This document shows, in pieces, positions 47,113-59,236 of a stretch of DNA of 64,000 nucleotides (position 1 is its first letter; each line of letters opens with the position of its first letter). The notes beneath the pieces were generated by a model, which saw nothing but the letters and a program-made list of their open reading frames with translations, ran no database searches and was not told the origin of the DNA. Made by a program: the position numbers and the translations under genes. Source of the DNA: Phallus indusiatus (taxonomy: Eukaryota; Basidiomycota; Agaricomycetes; Phallales; Phallaceae); NCBI GenBank assembly GCA_027605045.1, contig JAQFWX010000023.1, forward strand, positions 62,001 through 126,000, written 5' to 3'.

Positions 47113-48234
47113 ACGGTAGCGCTTCAAGTCAAACAACTTGAATCGCGAGAGATTTTCTTGAAATACACAAATGTGTACTTGGAATTCCTACTTTTCTAAC
47201 AATAAATTCTGTTGTGTTCTTGAATGAAACCTTATTAGTGTGTGAGATTAATAAACCAGTGTCTCCACGACACTGTCGAAAAGGAATTAGAATAAATGAC
47301 GATCGCTAGACCGACGTCGGATGATCATCGATCATCGATCAAGCTCAAGGTTCTCCCAGTTCGTTCAGGAGAAATTCGAAGGCGGGTTAGTTTGTTATGT
47401 ACCCGACCATTTAAAGAATATGACTTTGAAAATGACGTGAGTCTTCCGTTTTTTCAATTGGAAAAAAGCAAGTCGCAAGAGTGACATGAAATGTCAATCA
47501 ATTAGCTCTCTTAAGTTTCTCCCGTCTGGGAAGAATAGAAGGAACATGACATGATTCGAAGTTTCATCTTCATTTTGAACATTCTATTCATATAACCGTC
47601 GCACGTAAGGGCCACTTTAATGGATTGTACTTTTCCAGATTGCCATGCACCATCTCTAGTATAACACTACATAGCTCCCTAGCAAAAGTCCTAGTAATTT
47701 GTACTAATTTAGCTAACTAATTTCCGCTGAAACCTGAAAGGAACACTTAGCCTGTTCAGGCCCTTGGGATTTTGTGTCCCGAGATGTATAGTATGCCTGT
47801 TCCTCAGAACTTGAAGCAGGTGACAGAATAATTTTGCCATTATGTGTTCATATTTCCCCTGTTAGGCTTTTATATAAATCGTGTGGATTTACATATGACA
47901 TGTACATTGTGTGATTATACGACTGAATTAACTGAATTAGGTGAGATGACCCTTCGGGCTTTGCAAAATACTCGGCTTGTCCAAGGACAACAGTGAACGG
48001 AAAACACCGCCTTACATATGGGCGCTACATTTTCCAGTTTCAAACTCCGGTCAGCAGCAAACGCGCTTTGTCACTGGCACTGTCACTGTCACTTGTGCTT
48101 TGAGTCAAGATTTCCCCTCTGTCAATCCTTACTATTAGGTTTTAACCCAATACCAAACGTTTAAACTACCCAGTAAACGTTATTGCGAAAACCTGTGACA
48201 GTATCATTCACTTCTTGCAACAACAAGGAAAGTA
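47113..48234. other. Intergenic
   Basis: 1.1 kb. A small ORF at 47296-47484 has no motif. GTCACTGTCACT-type words occur just before 48100. No gene is seen. Confidence 0.5.
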
Positions 48235-50892
48235 ATGGCGCCCACCCTCAGACGCAAACCCGCTCAGAAAGCCAAGTCGAAACTTCTGGCCAACGACAAA
48301 TTAGCTGGACCTAGCGTCACTTCAACAAACGAGCCACCCAAACTAAAACGGTCGGGGTCGTTATTGGAGAATATACCTATTTGTATGACACAGGTTTGTT
48401 CTCTCGGTCTGGGCAAATGTTTGGTTTTATGGGTATTTCTTTATAGACCGCTAAAGGGAAGGGAAAAGGGAAACAAAAGGAAATAATAGCTGTTGTTGAA
48501 GATTGTACTGTGGATGCTGGTGTGTCTGTACATTGCCTTTCTTTTCTTTCTGTATGTCTGATGTTTCTGTTTAGATGATCAACTATGGACCGACAAATAC
48601 GCTCCTCAAAATGAAGTACGTCCATCCAAGATATCTCGTACATCATACACTTTATCATGGTTTTCTCTCTCTCTGTTTCTCCTAGTCGGAACTCGCGATT
48701 CATAAAAAGAAAGTAGACGAAGTAAGGCATTGGTTGAAGGAGGCTTTTGAAGGAGGTGCGAATGGGACTTTACAGAGATTTAGAGTTCGGGCCAATCTTA
48801 AGTTCTGTTTGTCTCCACGATTCTAATAATATGTCTTGCAGAGGATTCTCGCGTTGACGGGTCCAGCTGGGACAGGGAAGACTGCCACATTGAAGGTCCT
48901 GGCCCAGGAGTTGGTGTTTGACATTGTAGAATGGCACAATACTGTGGATGATCGTTTCGCGGGTGATGGAGAAGATTATGGTAAGTCATTCAATCTTTAT
49001 TGTTCTTACCTTCTCAATACTGTTTGTGTAGATTATGAATCCTTGGTATCCAAGTTCCGAAGTTTTCTCAACCGAGCATCGTCCTGTCGAGCTTTAAACC
49101 TCTCATCCACCTCAAGCTCCACACAAGACAACAAGTTGCAACAGAAGCAAATTATTCTACTAGAAGATTTGCCTAATATTCTACACCATGATACCGCTAT
49201 GGCGTTCCACGCTGCTTTAGAGGATTTTGTATCTCAGGATAATCGCATACCACTCATTTGTATAATATCTGATTCGGGTCTTAGAGGAGAAGACCAGGAA
49301 AGTGGAGTATCGACACGACAGTATGGTAGAGGTCAGTGGGATAAGCAGGTTGTTGATGTTCGAAGTGTTATTCCTTCCTCGGTGTCAAGTTCAATATATT
49401 TTCGAGAGATACGGTTTGTCCCTTCTTCGCACAACGGCCCTTCGTTTTTTAAAAATCACTCATAATAGTTTTTTAGATTCAATCCTATAGCACCAACTAT
49501 AATGACAAAGGCTTTGACAATGCTCGTAGCGAAACACTTTGACAGCGCGAGTTCCAGGAAAAATACGAAGAAACCCGGTAAAGAAGTGATACAGCTTTTG
49601 GTCGAGTCGTCGAATGGGGACATCCGCAGTGCTATTATGGCTTTGCAGTTTGCGTGTGTCATGCAGGTTTCCTCTCCTAAAGCCGGTGGCAAAGGAAATG
49701 CTAGAGCTGTGTAAGATGGCATGTTCAATGGTTTTGATCGTGGTTTATTGATTTGTTTTCTGCTTCTCAAGTCTTGAAGCTGTCACTCGTCGAGAACAAA
49801 GTTTGGTGTTGTTCCATCTGCTGGGTAAAGTTCTGTATAATAAACGTATGTTATTATTGTTGTTTCTATGTTCTTGTTGATTTGGTTCGTTTTATAGGAA
49901 AGGGAGATCCAGAAAGTAGTTCCTCCACAGCAAAAGAACGTGAAAAACTCCAGCAGGAGGATAAACGTTTAAAAGATCCGCCAGCTTTACCTGATCATCT
50001 CTCTTATCATACTAGGAGGGCCAGTCGGGTTGATGTTAATGTAAGGTGTGCTATCGAATTAATACTTGATAATTCGTTGATTTTCTTGCTTTAGGCGTTG
50101 TATGCTGATTCTCCGATCGACTCGTCTATGTTCGCTCTCTATTTGCACCAGAATTATTCGCAGTTTTGCGAGGACATTGATCAGTGCGATGCAGTTGCTG
50201 AACAAATGAGCTGGACTGATACTGTCTTTCCGGAACTTGTCAGTTTTCCTTATATATATAAAAAATAATATCATCTTCCTTCTAACTTTCAACCCAGACT
50301 CAATCTATTAACGCACCCTACCAATTCCACCTTTTGGCATTGAATACACTTCATTATTTGCCATCGCCCGTTCCGCGGCTTTCTCAAAAGCTCTACAAAC
50401 CCGCATTCTTTGATAATTTGAAGGAGATGCGAGAGGCGGAAGATGGCGTGGCTGATACTGAGGGTTGGTTAAATGGGTTTGTTGAGATTGAGGCTGAGTT
50501 AGATCCGGAGCAGGATATTAACACTGGGAGAAGGTGGAAAAGAAGTGAAATCGTTTTGGAGTTTGGGGGTGTTTTGAAAGCTTTCGAAAGTAAGACCTTT
50601 CTCCTTTTTGTTTTTCTTATCCTACTAATGATGTTCGTAAGAACAAGAATCACCGCCGTTTCTTCCGCCTCGGACCCACGGTAAATTTAGCTCAATGACG
50701 TTCGTCCATCCTTCCCGAATAATGCAGAAGCCTACAATGAACCAGCTGGACGAGGATCAAGGTCTCGAGATACCTCCAATACCTAGTCAAAGTCAAACGC
50801 TATTTCCTTCTCGACTTCCTGGCAAAGTACCAGAAGACACGAAAAGTAATTCAAAGGGATGGTTAGAAACGGATGATATTACAGAGTTTTGA
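48235..50892 (+). CDS. RAD17: Checkpoint clamp loader Rad17
   Basis: AAA+ subunit that, with RFC2-5, loads the 9-1-1 clamp at DNA damage; nuclear. It starts at 48235 (MAPTLRRKPAQKAKSKLLAN). DQLWTDKYAPQNESELAIHK is joined over introns near 48573-48685. Walker A GPAGTGKTATLK is near 48862-48893. An IILLEDLPN Walker B-like segment lies near 49150-49180. FNPIAPTIMTKAL near 49478-49515, SSNGDIRSAIMALQF near 49609-49650 and SINAPYQFHLLALNTLHYL near 50310-50352 are conserved in Rad17. The C-terminal exon is acidic and ends WLETDDITEF with TGA at 50890-50892. About nine introns are needed. It converges on ESS1 with 124 bp between stops. Confidence 0.93.
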
Positions 50893-51016
50893 AACGAGAG
50901 CGCAAAGGATGTATATGTATATCTGGTGTATATTTGATTTATATTTGTGCACCTTTCATTTCAACATTGTTGGCATACAAGTACAGAACACTGCGTAATT
51001 TTTTTTCTCTTCGTCT

Positions 51017-51675
51017 TTATTCCGTTCTTAAAATGAGGTGCACACCGCTATCGGTGGATATAATATCGCTCATTTCTCCCACTTTCAATGCATAAACCGC
51101 GTCCTCGAAAGGTTTTTGCATCTGACCTCTGCCGAATGCACCGAGATCGCCTCCCCGAGCATGTGAAGAGCAATCTGAGTGTATCTTGGCGAGCTCGGAG
51201 AACTTTACGGGGTTGTTATTTATTTGGTTTTGAAAGTCTCTGAGGATAGATTCCGCCTCATCTTGAGAACGTGTAATTCGTTCCTGATAATAATAATGAC
51301 AAATAAATCACTTCCAGTTTTTATTTTACGCACTTCTTTCCAGCTCGATGGACGTCTACTACCACGATGTTTGATCAAAAGATGGCTTGCGCGGACCTGT
51401 CCGGAAGGGATTGAGCCCGTACTAGGAACACCCGCCGCAGCGGCAGCAGTTGCACTGATCGCTAGAAGTTCTGCGCCTGGCAATGCTTCGATCTCATCTT
51501 GGGTCAAGCCTTCTGGTGCGTCCCAACTTGAAGTTTTAGTCTCGGTGTGGAAGAAGTACGGTAGTTTGCGGCTGCTGGACATGCGAACTTCCCAAGTCTA
51601 TATAAGGTGAGTGAATTAGAAACCATCTTTTTCGCTCAATAATAGTTGAGAGGAGGAGCGAGATAAACGTACCAT
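51017..51675 (-). CDS. ESS1: Peptidyl-prolyl cis/trans isomerase, Pin1/Ess1 type
   Basis: WW-parvulin isomerase that acts on pSer/pThr-Pro bonds, for example in the RNA polymerase II tail. The WW domain begins TWEVRMSSSRKLPYFFHTET and continues KTSSWDAPEGL. The Ala-rich linker (ISATAAAAAGVPSTG) is followed by the parvulin domain: VRASHLLIKHRGSRRPSSW (basic phosphate-binding loop RGSRRPSSW), HSDCSSHARGGDLGAFGRGQ with the active-site Cys region, and SGVHLILRTE at the end. The WW domain needs the first residues TWEV. These come in frame only if the ATG at 51675-51673 is spliced directly to 51597. Exon 1 then contributes only the start codon. A second intron lies about 51294-51345. Stop TAA is at 51017-51019. 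Confidence 0.93.
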
Positions 51676-52132
51676 TTTGTGAAGATGATGATTCTTGGAT
51701 ATGGGCTAAAAGATGTAGATGAGATTTCTTCAGTCTAATAAATGCGATGACACGATGATGAGGCTGTGTTTCTTTTGCCAAAAGACGCCGAGCGGAGTTG
51801 GGAGAACTTGGATTACGTTATTCACATTCTGAGCGTCCCTCATTGATCGGAATTGGCCGCTCTGAACATGCATGAGGCGAGCCAAAATACGGCACGCAGC
51901 GCAGGTCTACGATGCGAATTTACCAGTAGGGGCAGTTTGGATAACCAGAATATGATTTGATTGAGGAACAGCGAGGAATCAGGATGAGGTTCACGTAATA
52001 CTTTCTCACGCTTCGGAACCGTGACCGTGCAAAGCACTGCCGCTGACATCATGATCATGATCATGCCACGCGCTGTCCTGCTGCCACAGTCCTTGCACCT
52101 TCCGCTGCCTAACCATATCAACCCAACCAGAC
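51676..52132. other. Divergent promoter region between ESS1 and the next gene
   Basis: 457 bp. The repeated word ATGATC near 52048-52065 makes overlapping palindromes. The minus-strand ORF 51840-52148 has no motif and is not called. Confidence 0.5.
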
Positions 52133-52501
52133 ATGGCATCCGACTCAACTAGCAATGCAACCGATACAGCAATTCATTCCCATTCCGTCGAGGAATCAGA
52201 ATCAGATGTAAAGTATTGGAGGGAGGGATCCGATTTGGTGATTGAGAGGAACACTGGGCCTGGCAATGATGTGAGTTTGAGAACCGCTCAAATAATCCCT
52301 TCTGCTTGGCCCTGCTTTCTTTCTAACGTGAAAAGGGATGACGTTTAGGTGGAAGTTGAGGTTCGGAAGAACGTTTTCACCGATTGTGGTAGATTTGAGG
52401 AGGCGGCCCGGCACGTGAAGAGATACATTCTTGAGATGTTGAAAGGACATCGAGAGAAAAAAGACGCTGTGAATGGCCACGGACGTCTTCTCAAAGCTTG
52501 A
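52133..52501 (+). CDS. Small protein of unknown function
   Basis: Two exons give about 97 residues. The first is 52133-52270 (MASDSTSNATDTAIHSHSVE onward), acidic and Ser-rich, then YWREGSDLVIERNTGPGND. A 78-bp intron (52271-52348) follows. The second exon reads VEVEVRKNVFTDCGRFEEAA then RHVKRYILEMLKGH and a Lys-rich end GRLLKA, with TGA at 52499-52501. The join keeps frame and the second half looks like a compact alpha/beta unit. I do not recognise the family. The tight splice fit and position between housekeeping genes favour a real gene. Confidence 0.6.
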
Positions 52502-52683
52502 ATATGATACGCTTGCTTTTTTTTTTCATACGACTGTGAGTCACCCTTGAGTACATGAATAAGTAAATGTCAATACTTGTTGCTAAATACAACCTAAAGA
52601 ACAGCATGCTTTTTTTGTCCCTTTTGTTTTCAGGCGCTCCTATGCATACAACATATTTATAGAGTCTAGCCTCTCATCGCTAT

Positions 52684-53312
52684 CTAATCAGCCAGCGATC
52701 CCGCCGCTGCGACGACGGCTCCAAGGGTGATCGTTATCAACCAAGCATCGGCTCGGAAAACGCTTGCAGAATTGGATCTACAGTTTCACAAGACATGTAC
52801 CATATCAGCCTCAGAATATACATATTTGCTATCCAAAGCGTCTTTGACATACCCAGAGCCAGACCCCTTGCCATTTGAAGAGGTCGAGTTTGCTGCACTT
52901 GTAGTATCGCCAGCGCTCGCAGTATTAGTTGGAGACGCGGTTTGGTTGTTGAAGGCACTGGAGAGTGCAGATTCAGCAGCACTGACAGCGGCGGATGTAA
53001 CGGCACTAATGATCGTGCTTTTCAATCCAGAACTTTCGCTCGAAACGGCGCTGGTTGCGGCACTAGCTGCTGCTGACGTTGCGCTCGCAACATCAGAGGA
53101 GACTGCTCCCCCGGCTGCTCATATTAATGAGTTTAATCAAACGTAGATGTGACTGTTTGTTGCTAACCTTCAGATGTTGCATGGTTTATTATACTTCCGA
53201 CTAATTTTGCTCATGAGACGAGATGGGTCAAGGTTTAGTTTGCGAAGTACGTACGTTGGGCAGAGGCTAAAGTGCTCAATGCAAGGATGAAAAATGCGAC
53301 AATTCGGACCAT
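52684..53312 (-). CDS. Secreted Ala/Ser-rich protein with C-terminal hydrophobic tail
   Basis: It starts at 53312 with a signal peptide MVRIVAFFILALSTLASAQ. A Ser/Ala/Thr-rich low-complexity body follows (SDVASATSAAASAATSAVSS, then AAVSAAESALSSAF and TASPTNTASAGDTTSAANST). A small Gly/Ser stretch GKGSGSG precedes the last intron (about 52775-52850). The final exon, SNSASVFRADAWLITITLGA then VVAAAGSLAD, looks like a GPI-attachment signal or single membrane tail. Stop TAG is at 52684-52686. Introns lie after the signal peptide (about 53122-53255) and before the tail. Without the last splice it would end at SEADMVHVL. It is probably a heavily O-glycosylated cell-wall or surface protein. No catalytic domain. 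Confidence 0.7.
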
Positions 53313-53893
53313 ATTGAAAGAATGTTTTGTTTCAAGTAAAGGAAAGACAGGGTGTGTGTTTTTGAGCTGGTTGAAGAAAGGATTCAACCTTGTTTGAGTT
53401 GTTTGGTTCGTATCTTGAACAAATTTTAAGTTTTATATACGTCGCAAGGCCCAAAACCCACGGGTGCATCCAAACTCGTCAATCAATTTTACCTTGACAG
53501 TTGAGGATGTCACTAAGAGATGAATGTGGGTTGGACGTTGTTGACGGATTGATATCCGTATATATTGGTCCTTTGACATCGCTTGATGCCAAAGGCTCAC
53601 GCACTCACGGTCTAAAATGGTTGGATCTAGGGGAATCCGCAGAACGCACATGGATGCAAGACCATAATTTCAGCGGGGAATAGAAGACTATCATGGTTTA
53701 CCTGACCGAATATAAGATCTGTACATGTGCCCACCGTCTCAGACAATTTTTAAGTTATGCAAGAGCCGAATATCGCAGGGTCGGTCTATAATACCTTGCT
53801 TCCACCCTGGCAACAGAGTCCATCTCGATCTATGATCATCATCAATGCATTACTGTATTATGTATGTTGTTGCAGATCTGAGCGAGACTCATG
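53313..53893. other. Intergenic
   Basis: 581 bp between the secreted-protein start and the transporter stop, both on the minus strand. ORFs 53433-53651 and 53501-53683 overlap on opposite strands without motifs. Confidence 0.5.
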
Positions 53894-56522
53894 TCACTCA
53901 TGACTGTTTGTATCATACAAGGGTATATACGGTTCTGCCCCATAGTTCTTTAAAATGTCCTCGAAATAGCGCGCGGGTAGCATCCTCCTAAATCCCCATA
54001 GTCCATGTTTAGTCCGTTTGGATTTATCCCGCCGCCAACTCTTTAGTTCTTCTATTGACATCGTTTTCCGTTTCACTAAAAATGCGAATACTCCCGCGGA
54101 AAAACTTATGATGCTTCCGCTGACGAAGATTTGGTCAATGGTCTTGAGGTATGCTTTTGTGACGATTTTGCTGAATTCGGCTGGTAAAGTGCTGATGGCC
54201 TTGATGTTGTGCAAAATGTCACTGCTCAGCGAGTGAGGAAGGTCTGGGGCGAGTAAGTTGATTTGGCTACGGAGTGCTCCCGAGAAGATGGTGCCGCATA
54301 CACTTGTGAGAAAGGGGTCAATACTCTTGAAAGGTGAGTGACAAAGATATGAATTACACTAAACCGATGGCGCTGAAAGCTACGACCACAAAAGTAATTA
54401 AAGAAGAAACTTCAGTAACAAGTTCATCATCATCGGCGTATTCGGCTTGAGCTCGAACGGTCTGACGGTCGATTAGAAAAATTATTATCAGGAGAAGTAT
54501 CATTTGAACCCTACACAGTTCTCGTTTGTAGCTCCCGCAGCGAACCCGATTAGTACTTGAAAGGCTGCTAGAAAAGTGAGCGTGGTTGCGACGTCCGAAA
54601 TCGCAAGGAGTGCATATGAAACAGTTGATAGTAAAGGTGGGAAGAAAAGCCAGATCCAGACGTATCCGGTGTGCTAAGTACACATATTAGAGGTTTTCAT
54701 GCAGAAATGCGAAAGCAACGCACAGCTTCAAGGAATCGACTCATAATAGCGGCTTAAGGAGGAAATTGTAAACAATCTGACAGTATATACCGTAATAATT
54801 TAATCTTACCAACAACCGAACTATATAACGAAAAGCCTAGGTAAATTTCTGAATCACGGGGTAAATTCAAGAAACTTACATAATGGAAGGCAAAATGTCT
54901 AATGTTGTTTTAAGATGGGGGTCAACGCCTCGTAGCTGATAAACGACAGGCTGCAGAATGTAAAGCGGTTGAGTGATGAGTGATCCATATGAAGCTCTAT
55001 ACTAACAATGTAATACTGGAGAGAATGTCAATTGATACAGCAAAACAGGGATATACTCGTGCTTACAGAACCGATGACACGAGCCCAAGACATGAGACCC
55101 GAGACTAAAAGACATCCCACAATATTTCGTTTTTTGAACATTTCGAGGGGTATGATGGCTTTGGGACCCAGACTAATTTCCCAAACGATAAATAAAAATA
55201 ATATAAACGGTCCCTGTGTAGAGATTCAGAATGTGAGGTAAACGATCTTAGCTGCAAACTCACAAAAGTAAGTGTTACGATCACTGCTGGATCACTCCAT
55301 TCCTTGGTGTTACCGCCTAACTGAAGGCCGGTTAGAAGGAGAAGTATCCCTCCAAGAAGAAGGAATGTGCCGAGCCAGTCTAATCGCATCCATAAACTCA
55401 AAGCGCTTTTTTCGTGGCGGATTAGAGGAGGCAAGTTGGGTAGTTTAAAGAATGCTATTAATAACGCGGTTACCCCCATCTGGAAGGAAAAACTCCATGA
55501 GAAAGAAAAAGGTGTTATTTGGGGGGGAATGCTTACGGGAAGATTAATGTCTGTTCGTCGGAACAAGGAAAATGGGGAAAGATGGGTTTGGGTTTTGAGC
55601 TTGATCCCGTCTGGCTATGTAAAAGAACTTACAATAGCACCATCGCCACTTATCGCCAGCTAAAAGCCAAGGAAAATTTACCTTTATGAAAGGGACTAAT
55701 TAAACAGGACGTACCGGAAAATGCTCCTGCGATGACAGTACCCATCACTGAGAAAACTGCCATTGTCATGGACAGAATTCCGATGAACATACGTCTATGA
55801 CGCGTATCGCATAGCTGATAAACCGCAAGAAGCTTGAGTAAATCTTTTGGTCGAAAATTATTATAAGACGGTGCGTACCCTCGGAACAAGTGCTAAAGTC
55901 GCAACCCACATACCACTTGCACCCAGTCCAGCTAGCGCCCTCGCGAAGATGAAGAATGAAATGTTGGGTGAGATAGCGCAACAAAGGCTTCCCACAAGAT
56001 ATATGGTAGCGCAAACGAAAAGAACGAGCTTGGCAGGTGCGATAATTAAAACTTTGCCAAAAAAAGGTATAAATGCAGTCTTCATGGGGTTATAAGTTGA
56101 TGGCTCGGGAGGAGGAAAAGAGCGGTACAATACACTTACTTCGACTACTAGTGAAGTGCTTGTTATCCATGATATGTAGGAGACTGCATCGAATTGGGAC
56201 GTAATCTGAACTACAGTAGATGCGGGGATTTGCAAGTCGAGACCTACGAGGGCGGTCAATAGCGTAAATGACCTGATAAAAAAAGTTTAAATGACGTTGA
56301 TACTTGAGAAAGAGCATGAGAGACGGCTCACGCTATTACAAGCCACAAAGAAACGCCAGTAAGAAAACGATGTCCTTCCGTGTTGGTTTTTTTGACAGGT
56401 TCTCGTAGAGGCTCTCTTGATGAATCCGAGCCTGAGTCGCTACCAACAGTGGAGTCTTTAGCGAATGAAACTTTTGTACTATCGACTTTATCGTCATGAT
56501 TCACTAGACTCGAATAGCGCAT
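53894..56522 (-). CDS. MFS multidrug-type transporter (DHA2-like)
   Basis: Plasma-membrane H+ antiporter of the 14-helix DHA2 group. It starts at 56522 with a long charged cytosolic N-terminus (MRYSSLVNHDDKVDSTKVSF onward). TALVGLDLQIPASTVVQITS then QFDAVSYISWITSTSLVVE lie near 56130-56280; D-x-x-I-P and W-x-x-S/T-x-L are typical of DHA2 helix 1 and 2. A motif C-like stretch is near 55685-55760 (MAVFSVMGTVIAGAFSG). The central loop is LRHEK-like (LPPLIRHEKSALSLWMRLDW) near 55400. Later helices include LGTFLLLGGILLLLTGLQLG near 55325-55385. A C-terminal cytosolic tail ends PYIPLYDTNSHE with TGA at 53894-53896. About twelve introns are needed and several joins in the second half are uncertain. 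The substrate is unknown. Confidence 0.88.
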
Positions 56523-57809
56523 CTACCAAGAGAAAGAAAGAAGGAAAAAAAAGGGGGGGGCAAAGACAAAAAGGGTAAGAAATAAAATGAACGAAATGGA
56601 TTGAAAGACGACACTAGGCGATTTCGCCCTCTTAATTAAGCTCGTATGCTTTAGATTTTTTTCGCTTTCGCATGTCCTTTGAGCCACACGTTTGTCATAG
56701 CGCCCGGTGGATATTCGGGAGGACTACTTTATTAAACACCGCTTTCTTCTTTCGATCACAACCGATCAATTATCCATGTGCAAGGGCGTGCTAAGCCATT
56801 TCTGTCATCTGTCTACGGACAGAAAAGGCCTTGAAAAATGTGTACTGAGCCCATTGAGCCTCAGTAATTTGACTGAATCCGCACCTATAATTATTTACCA
56901 ATGTCTTTATCCTTGAAAAAGCAGTGTCTAATTGTCTGTTTTTATCCCAAATTCTGAGGGAGCCTTGTGGTTTGGCCCATTTCGAGATGTGATTTTCGTG
57001 TTACACAGCGCGCCGGCATGATGCCCGTCGGTTTGTACCTCGGTGAACTACTTTGTAGATGTCCAAGTCAGCCGTTGATGTTCAGTTCACAAGTTTGTGA
57101 GACGATTCAAACAAAAAGCTTGTACTTTATACATGAGATAGTTGCAAGTTGATTTTTAGTAAATAAAATCTGGTATGTACATTAGTGAACGCACGCACAT
57201 GATAGGAATGTATCTAAATCTCGATCGCCACGGAAGTCGGAATCGGGATAGATCAAAAGACTGGCAGGGTCGACGGGTTATAGAGTTTTCGAGTGTTGTC
57301 GTCAGCTTGGATCAACCTCGCTAGCTAGCGTTGTCGCCATTAAGGAGCATGAAGGGTCACATGCACAGGAGGCCCTGTTCAGTTATTTAATATAAAGCAA
57401 GGTTCCAACTTCACAGTGCGCATACTCAGACACCTGAAGGGTACGATGGTTTCGTTGAGAGCATTGTAGATTTTTTTACCCATTCATAACTGTCGCGAAT
57501 TGGAGTAAGTGGAATGTGTCGATCGACTAATGGGGATCAGCCGTCTTCCTAATTTAAGCACCGCGGATATAGACGGACAATGTAGGTCCGCCCCCTCCGC
57601 CGCCAAATTCATCGGCCCCGTGTCATCTAGGGACGGAATCATTTTGTTATTTATCGATTTAATTTGTTCCTTTTCATATAATATACATACTCGGACGCCA
57701 AGAAATGCGCGTTTAAGATACAAAATACGAGACGTTGGCATTTGGGGTCATAATTTTGAGCTCGCGGGACGGTTTCGGATTCAGGGTTATAATTGCGGAC
57801 TAAGTGGTG
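56523..57809. other. Intergenic
   Basis: 1.3 kb. A G-run follows an A-rich stretch at 56535-56565. Just inside the next gene's 3' end there is a GGTGCT repeat (about 57804-57832). ORFs here (56707-56916, 56967-57152, 57509-57823) lack motifs. Confidence 0.5.
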
Positions 57810-59236
57810 CTAGAGGGTGCTAGGTGGTGCTGAGGCCGTATCCGACAGAACAAGAAGAGGGGACGCGGGCGGTTGCTCCTCCATAATTTGTTTTGTTGGA
57901 GTCCGGCGATCATTATGACGTTCCGCCAATATATCTTTAATAGCTTTCAGGACGGCCTCACCGCCCCATGAGCCACAGATGTCTTCCATCCCTTCATAGC
58001 CTTTTGTTCGGCTAATTAGTTCTTTGATTTCTTTTCGTTTCTCTTTGCCCATTGTGGGACATGGTCCCTTGAATTGTGTTATACAAAATTTGGTGTTAGC
58101 CCAATGTATGTTCAGATGTTTAGCCTACAAAGAAAACGATCATGGAAATATAGGGAGACGAAAATGAATAAACAACATACAAGTTGAACGTAAGACGGTA
58201 GAAGGGTCTGCTCTAAATCAAGCAGTGGTGTAGGCGAAAAACATGTAGGGTTGGATTCTGCGGCTGTGGCTATCATTATAGAATGGGCTTCTACTTATGA
58301 TGTCACTAATAATTCAATTAAAGACACGAGGCACAAACACACTTGTTATTTCTTTGACCCGTTTTGCATCCGAGTATCCTTGGCAATCTCCATTGTAGAT
58401 TACAGCAACATCGACGCCCAACCCCTCAACATATTCGACGATTTCTCGCATTCTTTCTATCAAGGCTTTTTCGCGGGGCCGCATATTTCGGGTTCGACAA
58501 TGTACGGTAATTGCACTGACTCCAGTGTCTATAATTCTTTTGACGAGTTTTAGTGTGTCTTCCTGAGTGGGTAATAAACGGATTTTGGCTGAAACTGATA
58601 TGTGAGGAGGTAGATCTTTTCGTAAAGCCGTGAGGATGGAGCATAAAAGATCTGGATTAGTGAGGAGAGCTGCACCCATGCCGGAGTGTGTCGAGAAAGG
58701 CTTGGGACAACCACAATTGAGATCGATTCCGGATACATCGTCTTTGACTATCCGAGCTGCCTGTACCGCTAAGTCTGGATCCGCAGATCCAATCTGATAG
58801 ATAAGATACGGTTTCTCGATAGGATGGCACGAGAAGATGGATTTTGAAACGCCGTTGAAATGAATCGTTCCTGACATAGCTGCAAACGTCATTGGTGCCA
58901 GATGAACAAACATCACAGTTTTCTCTGAATACATACGATCAACAACCCGCTCGGAATGTAGTAATGCCTTGTCAACAATTTCAGGACCCCAGACTAGCTT
59001 GGCACCATGTTTTAATGCAAATAGTCTAGTTGGCACTGTTTCGATGAGTCATATTCGATAGATAGACAAACAGAATACTTTGACGCACGGCTCCCGGATC
59101 GCACCATCGGTGCAAGCATCAGGCCATCTTTGAAGGAGGACGTTGGTACCGTGCAGGTTGAATAGTTTGGAAGAAAATCTAGTTTTAGCCTTTTGGCAGG
59201 AGGTGGCGATGAAGATAATGAGCGGACTGCGGCCAT
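57810..59236 (-). CDS. DUS2: tRNA-dihydrouridine synthase, DUS2 family
   Basis: FMN enzyme that makes dihydrouridine at position 20 of tRNA. The likely start is ATG at 59236 (MAAVRSLSSSPPPAKRLKLD); an in-frame ATG at 59263 is an alternative. FKDGLMLAPMVRSGSR is joined over an intron (about 59045-59092) to PTRLFALKHGAKLVWGPEIV. IDLNCGCPKPFSTHSGMGAA lies near 58660-58720 and contains the active-site region. SVSAKIRLLPTQEDTL and AITVHCRTRNMRPREKA follow, then VAVIYNGDCQGYSDAKRVKE near 58350-58410. Exons near 58190-58270 (SIMIATAAESNPTCFSPTPL) and 58050-58130 (WANTKFCITQFKGPCPT) complete the family's C-terminal helical domain. The tail ends DTASAPPSTL with TAG at 57810-57812. Its subfamily differs from the DUS1 gene at 26781-28457. 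Confidence 0.92.

Noticed and set aside
51840..52148. 102-codon minus-strand ORF between ESS1 and the next gene
   Set aside because: No domain, and it overlaps the start of a better supported gene; probably chance in promoter DNA.
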